64,000 nucleotides of DNA, taken from contig NZ_KB894571.1 in the NCBI RefSeq assembly GCF_000374525.1, forward strand, positions 558,001-622,000, in the 5' to 3' direction. This document shows, in pieces, positions 16,756-25,470 of the stretch. The translations under genes were made by a program, and so were the position numbers. The notes below the pieces were generated by a model. It was not told where the DNA came from. It did no database searches and saw nothing but the letters and a program-made list of their open reading frames with translations. The DNA comes from Amorphus coralli DSM 19760. Its GTDB lineage: Bacteria > Pseudomonadota > Alphaproteobacteria > Rhizobiales > Amorphaceae. Numbering within the stretch: the first letter of the stretch is position 1; every line of letters begins with the position of its first letter.

Positions 16756-17661
16756 ATGCCGTCTCAGATCCGTGCGCTTCCCAGGCGCTCCTCCGCCCTC
16801 GTCGCCCTGGTGTGCAGCGGCCTTGCGCTTGCCGCGTGCGTGCCCCCGTCGTCGTCCGGTGGCGGCAAGAGCCGGCTCTTTCCCAATGCCGGCGGCTGCC
16901 TGACGGCGGATCAGCTTCGCGACGGCGACGGCGATATCCGCCGCCATCCCTCGCTCGCCGGCCCGAACCGCTGCGTCACCGAGCAGACATTCGAGGAGCG
17001 CGGTCGCACCTGGACCGTCCAGACGATCCGCAACACCGCCCGGTCCGGGCCGCTCTGGGTCCTGCCCCACGACGACGAGCAGGCGGCCGTGGAGACGCTC
17101 GCCTACGCGCTCGAAGAATACGGCGGCACGGCCGTTCTGGTGGAGACCGGCGGCCGGCGGACCAACCGCGGCACCGACCCCAATCGCGCCTTCGATGCCG
17201 GCCGGTCCCGCTGCACCTCCGGCACGCCTGCGACGCGCTACGTCGCCGCGATCCTGTCCCAGCGCCGCTGGGGCGCGCCGGTGATTGCGCTGCACACCAA
17301 CGCGCCCGGCATCGGCGGCCGCCACGGCGGCGGCTCCGTCTCCATCCGCGCGCCCGGGCGCGACGCCACCGCCTATCCCGGCACCGGCGCCAGCGGCCGT
17401 TTGGCGAGCGAGGATTCCCTCGTCATCACCGCCGTTCTCAAGGGCGACGAGGCCCGAGCTGCTCCCCTGGTCGAGCGCCTGACCGCGCGCGGCGTCAACG
17501 TGATGGTGGAAACCACCTCGGCCCGAAGCACCGACTGCTCCCTCTCGCACTACGCCGCCCTCGCCGGCATCCGGCCCTACCTCAACATTGAGGTCGCCGA
17601 CGGCGACGCCGACACCCAGCGCCGGATGCTCGATATCGTCATGAAGGAGCTGGGAGAATAA
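16756..17661 (+). CDS. Putative lipoprotein with a metallohydrolase-like pattern
   Basis: A lipoprotein of about 301 residues: basic start, hydrophobic stretch and lipobox LAAC (about residue 27). The mature part contains LPHDDEQAAVETLAYALEEY (about 95), a DPNRAF motif (about 137), and VIALHTNAPGIGG, which recall the zinc-ligand pattern of M14/amidohydrolase-like enzymes; this is suggestive only. Four or more Cys in the mature region (GGC, RCVT, RCTSG, DCSLS) could form disulfides in the periplasm. ATG 16756 is preferred to 16738, because the shorter protein begins with a normal signal peptide. Family name not recognised. Confidence 0.7.
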   Translation: MPSQIRALPRRSSALVALVCSGLALAACVPPSSSGGGKSRLFPNAGGCLTADQLRDGDGDIRRHPSLAGPNRCVTEQTFEERGRTWTVQTIRNTARSGPLWVLPHDDEQAAVETLAYALEEYGGTAVLVETGGRRTNRGTDPNRAFDAGRSRCTSGTPATRYVAAILSQRRWGAPVIALHTNAPGIGGRHGGGSVSIRAPGRDATAYPGTGASGRLASEDSLVITAVLKGDEARAAPLVERLTARGVNVMVETTSARSTDCSLSHYAALAGIRPYLNIEVADGDADTQRRMLDIVMKELGE

Positions 17662-17718
17662 TTCCGGGAGGCCGGCGTCTCAGGAAACCTGATCCCGCGA
17701 AACACTTTCTACGAAAGG

Positions 17719-17739
17719 TTTTCCTCAATCGGAGGAAAA
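17719..17739. terminator. Hairpin after the lipoprotein gene
   Basis: Arms TTTTCCTC and GAGGAAAA around AATCG. The arms are A/T-rich at the base and no long U tract follows, so termination for the plus-strand lipoprotein gene is only possible; it could also be a site in the leader of the downstream ABC operon. Confidence 0.35.
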
Positions 17740-17914
17740 GCTGGGAACCGTCTAGTCCCCGCGCTTGTCATTCGCCGGGAAATTGCGTACCCCCCTCGCC
17801 GTTCCGGCCCGTCGCCCGCGCGGCGAGAGGCACGGAATGCACGCGGGCTGGACTTGCCGACCGGACTCCGACACGCTGCCCGCGCATCGCCTTGTCGCCT
17901 CCAGGGAGACCCGC

Positions 17915-18688
17915 TTGATCCGGATCGAGGACGTATCGCTTTCCTTCGGTGGAATCCGCGCCGTCGACGGCTGCTCCTTCGAGGTGGCGGAAGGGTCCAT
18001 CACCGGTCTCATCGGCCCCAACGGCGCCGGAAAGTCGACCCTCTTCAACATCGTCGCCGGCGTCCTCAAGCCCGACAGCGGCCGCATCGTCTTCGACGGC
18101 GAGACCATCACCGGCCTGCCGCCGCACGCGCTGTTCCATCGCGGCCTGGTGCGCACCTTCCAGATCCCGCACGAATTCTACCGGATGACCGTGCGCGAGA
18201 ACCTGATGATCGTGCCGCCCGAGCAGACCGGCGAGAACCTGTTCTCCTCCTGGTTCCGCTGGGGCCAGGTGCGCCGCCAGGACGCCGAGATCGCCGACAA
18301 GGTCGACGAGGTCTTGGCCTTCCTCAACATCGCCCACGTGGCCGACGAGCTGGCCGGCAACCTGTCGGGCGGCCAGAAGAAGCTCCTCGACCTCGGCCGC
18401 ACGATGATGACCGACGCGCGCATGGTGCTCCTCGACGAGCCCGGCGCCGGCGTCAACCGCACGCTGCTCGGCGCCATCACCACCGCGATCCGGCGCCTCA
18501 ACGAGGAGCGCGGCTACACCTTCTGCCTCATCGAGCACGACATGGACGTCATCGCCGAGCTCTGCGACCCGATCATCGTGATGGCGCAGGGCAGCGTCCT
18601 GACCAGGGGCACCATGGCCGACATTCGCGCCAATCCCGCTGTCCGGGAGGCCTATCTCGGCCATCCCGAGACCGCCGAAGCGGAGTAA
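17915..18688 (+). CDS. livG: Branched-chain amino-acid-type ABC transporter ATPase (LivG-like)
   Basis: About 257 residues; cytoplasmic ATPase of a LivGFHM-type importer. Walker A GPNGAGKST (about 34), the LivG-typical long segment to RTFQIP, signature LSGGQKK (about 150), Walker B MVLLDEP (about 170) and H-loop LIEHDMD. The open frame starts far upstream at 17765, but its first 50 residues lack similarity; TTG 17915, with GGGAG 6-7 bases before it, begins exactly at LIRIEDVSLSF and is chosen. The signature stretch is followed by PGAGVNRTL in place of the commoner PAAGMN. The partner livF starts 11 bases after the stop. Confidence 0.87.
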   Translation: MIRIEDVSLSFGGIRAVDGCSFEVAEGSITGLIGPNGAGKSTLFNIVAGVLKPDSGRIVFDGETITGLPPHALFHRGLVRTFQIPHEFYRMTVRENLMIVPPEQTGENLFSSWFRWGQVRRQDAEIADKVDEVLAFLNIAHVADELAGNLSGGQKKLLDLGRTMMTDARMVLLDEPGAGVNRTLLGAITTAIRRLNEERGYTFCLIEHDMDVIAELCDPIIVMAQGSVLTRGTMADIRANPAVREAYLGHPETAEAE

Positions 18689-18699
18689 GAAGACCAACA

Positions 18700-19404
18700 A
18701 TGGCTCTCCTCGACGCCACGGACGTGACCGGCGGCTACGGCGGCGCCGACATCCTCTGCGGGCTCAACCTCACCCTGTCCCGCGACGAAGTCGTCGTCAT
18801 CGTCGGGCCGAACGGCGCCGGCAAGTCCACCTTCATGAAGGCCGTGTTCGGTCTGGTGAACGTGCGCGCCGGCTCCATCGTCTATGACGGACGCGACATC
18901 ACCAACAACAAGCCGGAGGACATCGTCGCCCGCGGCATCTGCTACGTGCCGCAGGAGCGCAACGTCTTCCCCTCCATGAGCGTCCAGGAAAACCTGGAAA
19001 TGGGTGCCTTCATCCGCAAGGACGACTGGCGCCCGCAGATGGAGAAGATCTACGAGCTGTTTCCGCGGCTGGCGGAACGCAAGAAGCAGCCGGTCGGCCA
19101 GATGTCCGGCGGCGAGCGCCAGATGGTGGCCATGGGCCGCGCCCTGATGCTGGAGCCCAAGCTGCTGCTGCTCGACGAGCCCACCGCCGGCCTGTCGCCC
19201 AAGTTCATCGACGAGACCTTCCGTCAGGTGAAGCGCGTCAACGCGCTCGGCGTCGGCATTCTCATGGTCGAGCAGAACGCCAAGCAGGCGCTGGCCATCG
19301 CCGACCGCGGCTACGTCTTCTCCAGCGGTCAGAACCGCTTCGAGGACACCGGCCGCGGCATGCTGGCCAACAAGGAGATCGCGGAGATGTTCCTTGGCGG
19401 CTGA
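18700..19404 (+). CDS. livF: Branched-chain amino-acid-type ABC transporter ATPase (LivF-like)
   Basis: A 234-residue second ATPase of the same importer. Walker A GPNGAGKSTFM (about 38), YVPQERNVFPSMSV (Q-loop, about 85), signature MSGGERQM (about 137), Walker B LLLDEPTAGL (about 158). The open frame extends upstream inside livG, but the ATG at 18700 just after the livG stop (TAAGAAGACCAACA) is the natural start. Length and motifs are those of LivF. Confidence 0.9.
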   Translation: MALLDATDVTGGYGGADILCGLNLTLSRDEVVVIVGPNGAGKSTFMKAVFGLVNVRAGSIVYDGRDITNNKPEDIVARGICYVPQERNVFPSMSVQENLEMGAFIRKDDWRPQMEKIYELFPRLAERKKQPVGQMSGGERQMVAMGRALMLEPKLLLLDEPTAGLSPKFIDETFRQVKRVNALGVGILMVEQNAKQALAIADRGYVFSSGQNRFEDTGRGMLANKEIAEMFLGG

Positions 19405-19443
19405 GGCAACCCTGACGACCCCTGCGATGGAGCGGCGCCGCTA

Positions 19444-20304
19444 ATGGAAGTCCTGCAGCTCGTCGTCTACGGCATCGTGACCGGCTCGATCGTTGCGCTT
19501 GGCGCGATCGGCGTGTCCCTCGTCTTCTCCATCCTGCGCTTCGCCCACTTCGCCCATGGCGACGTGATGACCGTCGGCGCCTACGGCGCGCTGGTCGGCG
19601 TCACGCTCATCGGCGTCACGCCGATGGTGGCGATCCCTGTGGCCATCCTGTTCGCCGTGGTCGCGGTGCTGGTGGCGGAGTTCTGCCTCTACCGGCCGCT
19701 ACGCTCCAGCCATCCGGTGATCCTGCTGATCTCCTCGTTCGGCTACGCGCTGATCCTCAGGAGCGCGATCCAGCTCGTCGCCGGCCCGGCCCCGCAGGTC
19801 TTCAAGTCGGGCATCCAGATCCCCTACCGGTTCGGCGAGATCGTCATCCGGCCCGACCATTTCTGGATCGTCGGCGGCACCATCCTCATCATCGTGGCGC
19901 TGCACCTGTTCCTGTCGCGCTCCAAGTTCGGCAAGGCCATGCGGGCCATGTCCGACAACATGGACCTCGCCCGCATCTCCGGCATCCCGGCCTACCGGAT
20001 GATCCTCATCACCTGGGTCATCGCGGCCGCGCTCGCCGCCGTCGCCGGCGTGTTCCTCGGCATGGACACCCGCCTGCACCCGGTGATGGGCTGGCGCCTG
20101 CTGCTGCCGGTGTTCGCCGCCGCCATCCTCGGCGGCATCGGCCGGCCCTACGGCGCCATCGCCGGCGGCTTCATCATCGGCATCTCCATGGAGCTCTCCA
20201 CCATGGTGATCGACCCGGGCTACAAGCACGCCGTCGCATTCGCGCTCCTGGTGCTGATGCTCATCATCCGGCCCACCGGCCTGTTCCGGGGGACCTCGCT
20301 GTGA
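19444..20304 (+). CDS. livH: Branched-chain amino-acid-type ABC permease (LivH-like)
   Basis: A 286-residue integral membrane protein with about eight hydrophobic segments. The beginning VVYGIVTGSIVALGAIGVSL is the usual LivH N-terminus, and RAMSDNMDLARISGI (about 170) is the cytoplasmic coupling (EAA-like) loop that contacts the ATPases. It follows livF by 39 bases in the same operon and forms the transmembrane channel with the next gene product. Substrate cannot be told from the permease. Confidence 0.88.
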   Translation: MEVLQLVVYGIVTGSIVALGAIGVSLVFSILRFAHFAHGDVMTVGAYGALVGVTLIGVTPMVAIPVAILFAVVAVLVAEFCLYRPLRSSHPVILLISSFGYALILRSAIQLVAGPAPQVFKSGIQIPYRFGEIVIRPDHFWIVGGTILIIVALHLFLSRSKFGKAMRAMSDNMDLARISGIPAYRMILITWVIAAALAAVAGVFLGMDTRLHPVMGWRLLLPVFAAAILGGIGRPYGAIAGGFIIGISMELSTMVIDPGYKHAVAFALLVLMLIIRPTGLFRGTSL

Positions 20305-20338
20305 CCCGCCCTCATCCCCTTCAGACCGGAGACGCGCC

Positions 20339-21283
20339 ATGGAGCTGAGCGGCCTTTTCGGCTACCTCGTCTTCTTCCTGTCGACGGTTTCGATCTACGC
20401 CATCCTGGCGCTTGGTCTGAACGTCCAGTGGGGCCTGACCGGACAGATCAACATCGGCATCGCCGGCTTCTTCGCCGTCGGCGCTTACACCACCGCGATC
20501 CTCACCGCCGGGCCCAACGCTGCCCACGTCGGCGGCTTCGAATTCCCCTTCGTGGTGGGCGCGGCCGCGGCCATCGTGACCTCGGGACTGATCGCCGTGC
20601 TGATCGGCATGATCACGGTCAATCTCAGGTCCGACTATCTGGCCATCGCCACCATCGGCATCGCCGAGATCATCCGCTTCGTCTTCCAGAACGAGCAGTG
20701 GCTGTCGCACGGCGTGCGCGGCATCTCCGACATTCCCCGCCCGTTCCACGACGGCCAGGGCTCCGGCTATGTCTTCCTGGCGCTGGTGCTCGCTTGCGTG
20801 GCGGTCGTCTACTTCCTGGTCGAGCGCGCCCGCCTCGCCCCCTGGGGCCGCGTCCTGCGCGCCATCCGCGACAACGAGGACGCCACCGAGGCCGCCGGCA
20901 AGAATGTCCGCCTGTTCCGCCTGCAGGCCTTCGTCTTCGGTTCCGCCATCATGGGCTTCGCCGGGGCCCTCTACGCCCACTTCATCGGCTTTATCTCGCC
21001 GGACGCCTTCGAGCCGGTGTTCGCCACCTTCATCGTCTGGGCGATGCTGATCGCCGGCGGCTCGGGCAACAACAAGGGGGCCATCCTCGGCGCCATCGTC
21101 GTCTGGCTGGTCTGGTCGGGGACCGAAACGCTGGCCGCCCGGCTGCCGCCGGAATACGCCACCCAGGCCAGCGCCGCGCGCGTGCTCCTGGTCGGCGTGC
21201 TTCTGGAACTGGTGCTGCTGCTGCGTCCCCAGGGGATGCTGCCGGAAGAACGGCCGAGGCCGATCGCGCGGCGCAAGGACTGA
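20339..21283 (+). CDS. livM: Branched-chain amino-acid-type ABC permease (LivM-like)
   Basis: A 314-residue permease. ALGLNVQWGLTGQINIGIAG (about residue 25) is the hallmark of LivM, and RAIRDNEDATEAAGKN (about 176) is the coupling loop. It follows livH by 34 bases. The C-terminus ends RPRPIARRKD in the cytoplasm. The long frame of 874 residues on the opposite strand here is a GC shadow. Confidence 0.88.
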   Translation: MELSGLFGYLVFFLSTVSIYAILALGLNVQWGLTGQINIGIAGFFAVGAYTTAILTAGPNAAHVGGFEFPFVVGAAAAIVTSGLIAVLIGMITVNLRSDYLAIATIGIAEIIRFVFQNEQWLSHGVRGISDIPRPFHDGQGSGYVFLALVLACVAVVYFLVERARLAPWGRVLRAIRDNEDATEAAGKNVRLFRLQAFVFGSAIMGFAGALYAHFIGFISPDAFEPVFATFIVWAMLIAGGSGNNKGAILGAIVVWLVWSGTETLAARLPPEYATQASAARVLLVGVLLELVLLLRPQGMLPEERPRPIARRKD

Positions 21284-21415
21284 CCGCGCGCTCCCGCCCG
21301 CCGCTCCGGCGATTTCGGCGTCAGCCTCTCTCGCGCCATCGAATCGGCTACGGTCGCGTGTTCCGGCCCCCTTCGGGCCGGGCGCGCACCGCGCTGATCC
21401 CGGCGGAGACCAGGC

Positions 21416-22795
21416 ATGACCACCGGCGACCTCTCGAAGGCTGACCTCTCCCGCGCCCAGCGCCTGCGCGCCGCCATCGCGGTGTTCCTGCAGCCGCAGG
21501 TGCTGATCATCCTGTTCCTGGGCTTTGCCTCCGGCCTGCCACTGGCGCTGTCCGGGTCCACCCTGGCGCTCAGGATGGCCGACCAGGGCGTCGACCTGTC
21601 CACCATCGGCCTCTTCTCGCTGGTCGGCATCCCCTACACCATCAAGTTCCTCTGGGCGCCCATCGTCGACGCGACCCGGGTGCCGGTTCTGTCGCGCCTG
21701 CTGGGGCGCCGGCGCGGCTGGCTGATCCTCTCCCAGCTCCTGCTGATCGCCGCGATCCTCTATCTCGGCTGGCTGGATCCGACGCTCACGCCCTGGGCCG
21801 TTGCACTCGGGGCGGTGCTGGTTGCCATCGCGTCCGCCACCCAGGACATCGTCATCGACGCCTTCCGGGTGGAAAGCCTGCCGGACGAGGAACAGGCCGC
21901 CGGCATGGCCTGGTTCGTCTCCGCCTACCGGGTTGGCATGCTGGCCTCCACCGCCGGCGCGGCCCTGCTGGTCACCGCCCTGCAGGTGCGCGGGTTCGAG
22001 CTCGCCGATGCCTGGGGCTGGGCCTATGCCGGCATGGCCGCGCTGGTGCTCGTCGGCATGGTCACGACGCTGCTGGCCACCGAACCGGACCACGCCCACA
22101 CGCCGGGCGAGGAGCACCTCGGCGAGATCCACGACCGCCGCGCCAACCCGGTGATGCGCGTTGCCGTCACCGCCTACGAGGCCTTCCACGAATTCCTGAC
22201 CCGCAAGGATGCCGTCGTCATCCTCCTGTTCGTGGTGCTCTACAAGTTCTGCGACGCCTTCGCCGGCGTGATGACCGCGCCGTTCGTGCTCGACATCGGC
22301 TTCTCCAAGGCCGCCTATGCCGGCATCGTGAAAGGGGTCGGTTTCGCCGCCGTTCTGGTCGGCGGTTTTGCCGGCGGCGCCATGGCCAAGGCCATGCCCA
22401 TGTACCGGGCGCTGTGGATCGCCGGCCTGCTGCAGATGGCGTCCAACATCGTCTTCTCCTGGCAGGCGATGGTCGGGCCGGAACTCTGGGCGCTGTCCGT
22501 CACCATCGCCGTGGAGAACTTCACCGGCGGCCTGGGGACCGTGGTCTTTGTCGCCTACATCTCCAGCCTGTGCACCGACGCGCGCCACACCGCCACCCAG
22601 TACGCGCTGCTGGCCGCCCTCGCCGCCGTCGGCCGTACCGTGCTCGCCGCCACAGCCGGCTACGCCGCGGAAGCCATCGGCTGGGTGTTCTTCTTCGGGC
22701 TCACCGCACTCGCCGCCCTTCCCGGCCTGGCGCTCCTGTGGTGGCTCGGCGGCAGGGGGCATTTCCGGAGCGCGCCCAGACCTGCCGGGGAATGA
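21416..22795 (+). CDS. AmpG-like MFS transporter
   Basis: A 459-residue inner-membrane carrier of the major facilitator superfamily with about 12 segments. FLGFASGLPLALSGSTLALR (about 38), GIPYTIKFLWAPIVDATRVP (about 70) and LLGRRRGWLILSQ (about 95) are diagnostic of the AmpG/PAT group. AmpG proper imports muropeptides from the periplasm for wall recycling, but other members differ, so substrate assignment is tentative. It lies 132 bases after livM on the same strand and may have its own promoter. The C-terminal stretch ends in a basic tail. Confidence 0.8.
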   Translation: MTTGDLSKADLSRAQRLRAAIAVFLQPQVLIILFLGFASGLPLALSGSTLALRMADQGVDLSTIGLFSLVGIPYTIKFLWAPIVDATRVPVLSRLLGRRRGWLILSQLLLIAAILYLGWLDPTLTPWAVALGAVLVAIASATQDIVIDAFRVESLPDEEQAAGMAWFVSAYRVGMLASTAGAALLVTALQVRGFELADAWGWAYAGMAALVLVGMVTTLLATEPDHAHTPGEEHLGEIHDRRANPVMRVAVTAYEAFHEFLTRKDAVVILLFVVLYKFCDAFAGVMTAPFVLDIGFSKAAYAGIVKGVGFAAVLVGGFAGGAMAKAMPMYRALWIAGLLQMASNIVFSWQAMVGPELWALSVTIAVENFTGGLGTVVFVAYISSLCTDARHTATQYALLAALAAVGRTVLAATAGYAAEAIGWVFFFGLTALAALPGLALLWWLGGRGHFRSAPRPAGE

Positions 22796-23179
22796 GGCAC
22801 GCGCAGTCGACTTCCGCTCACTCCCGCGAAAGCGGGAGTCCATAGGGCCTCTCGGCAGGCTCGGGCGGAGTGATGGGTTGTACGGATCGGCTACCCCCGC
22901 CGAGGTCTTCCTCAAACGCCTGTTGCGCTCCGAATGTGAACCCACCTCCCGACTTTCGTCGGGATGAGCGGAGGATTTGGCTGGCTCAGGCCTTACCCCA
23001 CACTCCGCTCATTCCGGAGAAGGCCGGAATCCAGTTCGGGCATCAGAGCAGCCTGGAAGGGTGAGTGTATGGGCGCAGCCATCGGCAACGGGCCTCATCT
23101 CACCCGGCCAAAACCAGCCGACTCGGCAACGAGATTCCAGCCTTCGCTGGAATGAGCGGAGATATTGGTGAGGCCCCCC
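22796..23179. repeat. Repeat-rich, gene-free gap with CTCCGCTCA hairpins
   Basis: No gene is seen in these 384 bases. They hold four related elements: 22813-22880 (arms CTCCCGC/GCGGGAG), 22947-22974 (TCCCGAC/GTCGGGA then TGAGCGGAG), 23003-23033 (CTCCGCTCA, ATTCCGG/CCGGAAT) and 23133-23161 (ATTCCAGC/GCTGGAAT, TGAGCGGAG). Each puts a variable hairpin next to CTCCGCTCA or its complement; 1315-1380 is another member. Similar motifs are common dispersed repeats in alphaproteobacteria. Confidence 0.75.
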
Positions 23180-23833
23180 TCAGCACTGATCCGTCTGCGG
23201 CAGCGTCACGGTGCCGGTGCGCCCCTGCGGGAAGTTGGACAGCAGCGCCCGGATCATCGGCATGGCCACCGGCGCGAACACGCCGCAGGTGCCCTGGCTG
23301 ACGGCCTTGCCTTCAAAGACCTTCTTGCCGGTCCTGGTGTCGATCATGTCGATGGAGGCGGAGCGGGTGAAGATCGTCTCGGTGCGAATGCCGGCGGAGT
23401 AGCCGACCACGCCGAAGCGCGGCCCGAAGCCCCAGCCATAGCCGCCGTAGGGGCCGGGCCCGTACCAGCCGCCGCCGTAGTAACCGGTGCCGAAGCCGGG
23501 GCCGTAGACGTAGCCCCATTGCGGAACGAGATATTGTGTGGTGACGCGCTCACCCTCATCGACGGCGAAGCCGAAGAAGGCGACAAGCCGCGCCTGCTTG
23601 CGGCTTGAGACCCGGGTAAAGCCCTTTTCCGCCAGCACGCCGGCGAGCGTCGCCGCGTTGGTCTGCCAGGGCAGCGTGTCGCCGCCCATCCCCTTGTAGG
23701 GGGCGATATAGACCGTCTTCGGCACGATCGTCGCCGAGATCGCGGAATAGGCATCGACCTGGGTCTGTACCTGCTGGCAACCCGCCAGGGCGGCAAGCGC
23801 CGCCACCAGAACCAGAACCCTGAAAACGCTCAT
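23180..23833 (-). CDS. DUF4136-like lipoprotein
   Basis: About 217 residues: signal sequence with lipobox LAGC (Cys about 17), then a DUF4136-like domain (VYIAPYKGMGG, QARLVAFFGFAVDEGERVTT). The middle (about 115-150) is a Gly/Tyr/Pro-rich low-complexity run (GPGFGTGYYGGGWYGPGP). The open frame up to 23929 has no signal peptide at its start, so ATG 23833 is chosen. Likely outer-membrane or periplasmic; function unknown. Confidence 0.72.
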   Translation of the reverse strand: MSVFRVLVLVAALAALAGCQQVQTQVDAYSAISATIVPKTVYIAPYKGMGGDTLPWQTNAATLAGVLAEKGFTRVSSRKQARLVAFFGFAVDEGERVTTQYLVPQWGYVYGPGFGTGYYGGGWYGPGPYGGYGWGFGPRFGVVGYSAGIRTETIFTRSASIDMIDTRTGKKVFEGKAVSQGTCGVFAPVAMPMIRALLSNFPQGRTGTVTLPQTDQC

Positions 23834-23990
23834 CGTCGCTTCGTCCCGAGATTGCCGCACCGCGTTTGCCCTGCCCGGCCGTCTGCCGGCCCGCGTCCCG
23901 CCGCGCCGTGGCCGCGCTGTCCATCGCAAGGGCGCACAAGGAAAAGGCGCGAACCGTCGCCGGCCGCGCCTTCCCCAAGACCATGCGAAC

Positions 23991-24013
23991 CCGGCGGGTT
24001 TGTGGCCCGCCGG
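23991..24013 (-). terminator. Hairpin downstream of the binding-protein gene
   Basis: Perfect arms CCGGCGGG and CCCGCCGG around TTTGTGG, 8 bases past the stop of the solute-binding gene on the minus strand. No U tract follows, so it may stabilise the 3' end more than terminate. Confidence 0.4.
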
Positions 24014-24020
24014 ATGGCGC

Positions 24021-25226
24021 TTACTTGCTGGTGTCGATCATGTCGCCGTCGACGATCTTGCCGTCCTGGAACGACCACTGGCCGATCGTGCCCGGCACGT
24101 CGCCGTTCTCGTCGAAGTCCTGGGATCCGGCGGCCCCTTCGTAGTTGATGTCGGTGCCGGCCTTCAGGAGCTCGACCGCCTTGGCGTACTCGCCCGGGCC
24201 GACGACCTCGCCCGGAGCGCTGGCCACGTCGCGAAGCGCATCGCGGATCGCGGTGCGGTCGTTGGAGCCCGCCTTCACCGCGGCGAGCGCGATCAGCATG
24301 GTCGCGTCATAGGCGGTGTCGATGTAGGGCAGCGGCGGCAGATCGCCGTGCTTCGCCTTGTAAGCCTCCTGGAACGCCTTCAGGCCGGCGCTCTCCGGCG
24401 AAGCCGGGACCGTGCCGTAGGAGCCGTTCATGTAGTCGGCGCCGATCTGCTCGATCACCTCGGGCGCCTTCATGCCGTCGGTGAAGATGAACTTGTCGAA
24501 GTAACCGCCCTCGAGCGACTGCTTCAGGATGACCGTGCCGTTTTCCGGGTAGGCAACGAGGAGCAGCGCCTCGGCGTCGCCCGACTTGGCGCGCTGCAGC
24601 TCACCGCGATAGGACGCCTGACCCTGCTCGAACGGGATCGACTCCGCCACCGTGCCGCCGGCTTCCTCGAAGGCGCTGGCGAAGGCGTCGGCCAGGCCCT
24701 GGCCGTAGGCGTTGTTCACGTAGATCGTGGAGACGGCGTTGACGCCGTTGTCCTTCACGAGCTTGGCCAGCGCGATGCCCTGGAAGGCGTCGGACGGCAC
24801 CGTGCGGAACAGGAAGTCGTTGTCCTTCAGCGTGGTGATCGTCGGCGAGGTGGACGCGCCGGAGATCTGGACCACGCCCTCGCGGCTGGTCACCGAGGTG
24901 GCCACCGGGATCGTCACGCCGGAGGAGAGCGCACCCACGATGCCGTGCACGCCCTCGACGTTCACGAGCTTCTGGGCGGCGTCGACGCCGGCCTGCGGGT
25001 TGGTCTGGGTATCGGCGACGATCACCTCGACGTTGCCGCCGGCGGCGTTGATCTCTTCGGCGGCGAGCTGGATGCCGCTGAGGTCGGCCTCACCATAGGC
25101 CGACAGGTCGCCCGTCATCGGCATCAGCGCGCCGATCTTCAGGTCCTGGGCCAGCGCCGGCCCGGCGAACGCGACCGCCGTCACGGCGGCAACGGACACG
25201 GCCGTCATCCAACGATTGATTGCCAT
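24021..25226 (-). CDS. Branched-chain amino-acid-type ABC solute-binding protein (LivK-like)
   Basis: A 401-residue periplasmic binding protein with a signal peptide (cleavage near GPALAQ), then LKIGALMPMTGDLSAYG, the usual LivK/type I binding-protein start. VEGVHGIVGALSSGVTIPVA (about 95) and NNAYGQGLADAFASAFEEAG (about 165) complete the Venus-flytrap pattern. It is not in the livGFHM operon, being 2.7 kb from livM and on the opposite strand, but is the only such protein in the window and the probable partner. Ligand unknown. Confidence 0.85.
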   Translation of the reverse strand: MAINRWMTAVSVAAVTAVAFAGPALAQDLKIGALMPMTGDLSAYGEADLSGIQLAAEEINAAGGNVEVIVADTQTNPQAGVDAAQKLVNVEGVHGIVGALSSGVTIPVATSVTSREGVVQISGASTSPTITTLKDNDFLFRTVPSDAFQGIALAKLVKDNGVNAVSTIYVNNAYGQGLADAFASAFEEAGGTVAESIPFEQGQASYRGELQRAKSGDAEALLLVAYPENGTVILKQSLEGGYFDKFIFTDGMKAPEVIEQIGADYMNGSYGTVPASPESAGLKAFQEAYKAKHGDLPPLPYIDTAYDATMLIALAAVKAGSNDRTAIRDALRDVASAPGEVVGPGEYAKAVELLKAGTDINYEGAAGSQDFDENGDVPGTIGQWSFQDGKIVDGDMIDTSK

Positions 25227-25470
25227 CTAACACTCCCTCCTGATGTGGCCGGGTTGCGTGACCGCAAGCCTTGAGCAGCCCCTTATGCGGTTGCAGGGGT
25301 CCCGACCGGGTGTGAGCCATTTCTAGCGGATCGCGGGACACTCCGAAAGGGTATCCGGCGGCGCCCGACCCGGTTCCCGGGTTGGCGTTAACGCGCCTTG
25401 CGGCCGTCGCTTTCGCGGCCGCCTCGCGCCGCCGGTCCGTTTGCGCGCGCGGCCCACGCAACCTTGCGTT

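Noticed and set aside
20321-22945. 874-residue open frame on the minus strand across livM and the AmpG-like gene
   Set aside because: Gly/Asp/His-rich, no domain, opposite to two clear genes; a GC-rich shadow frame.
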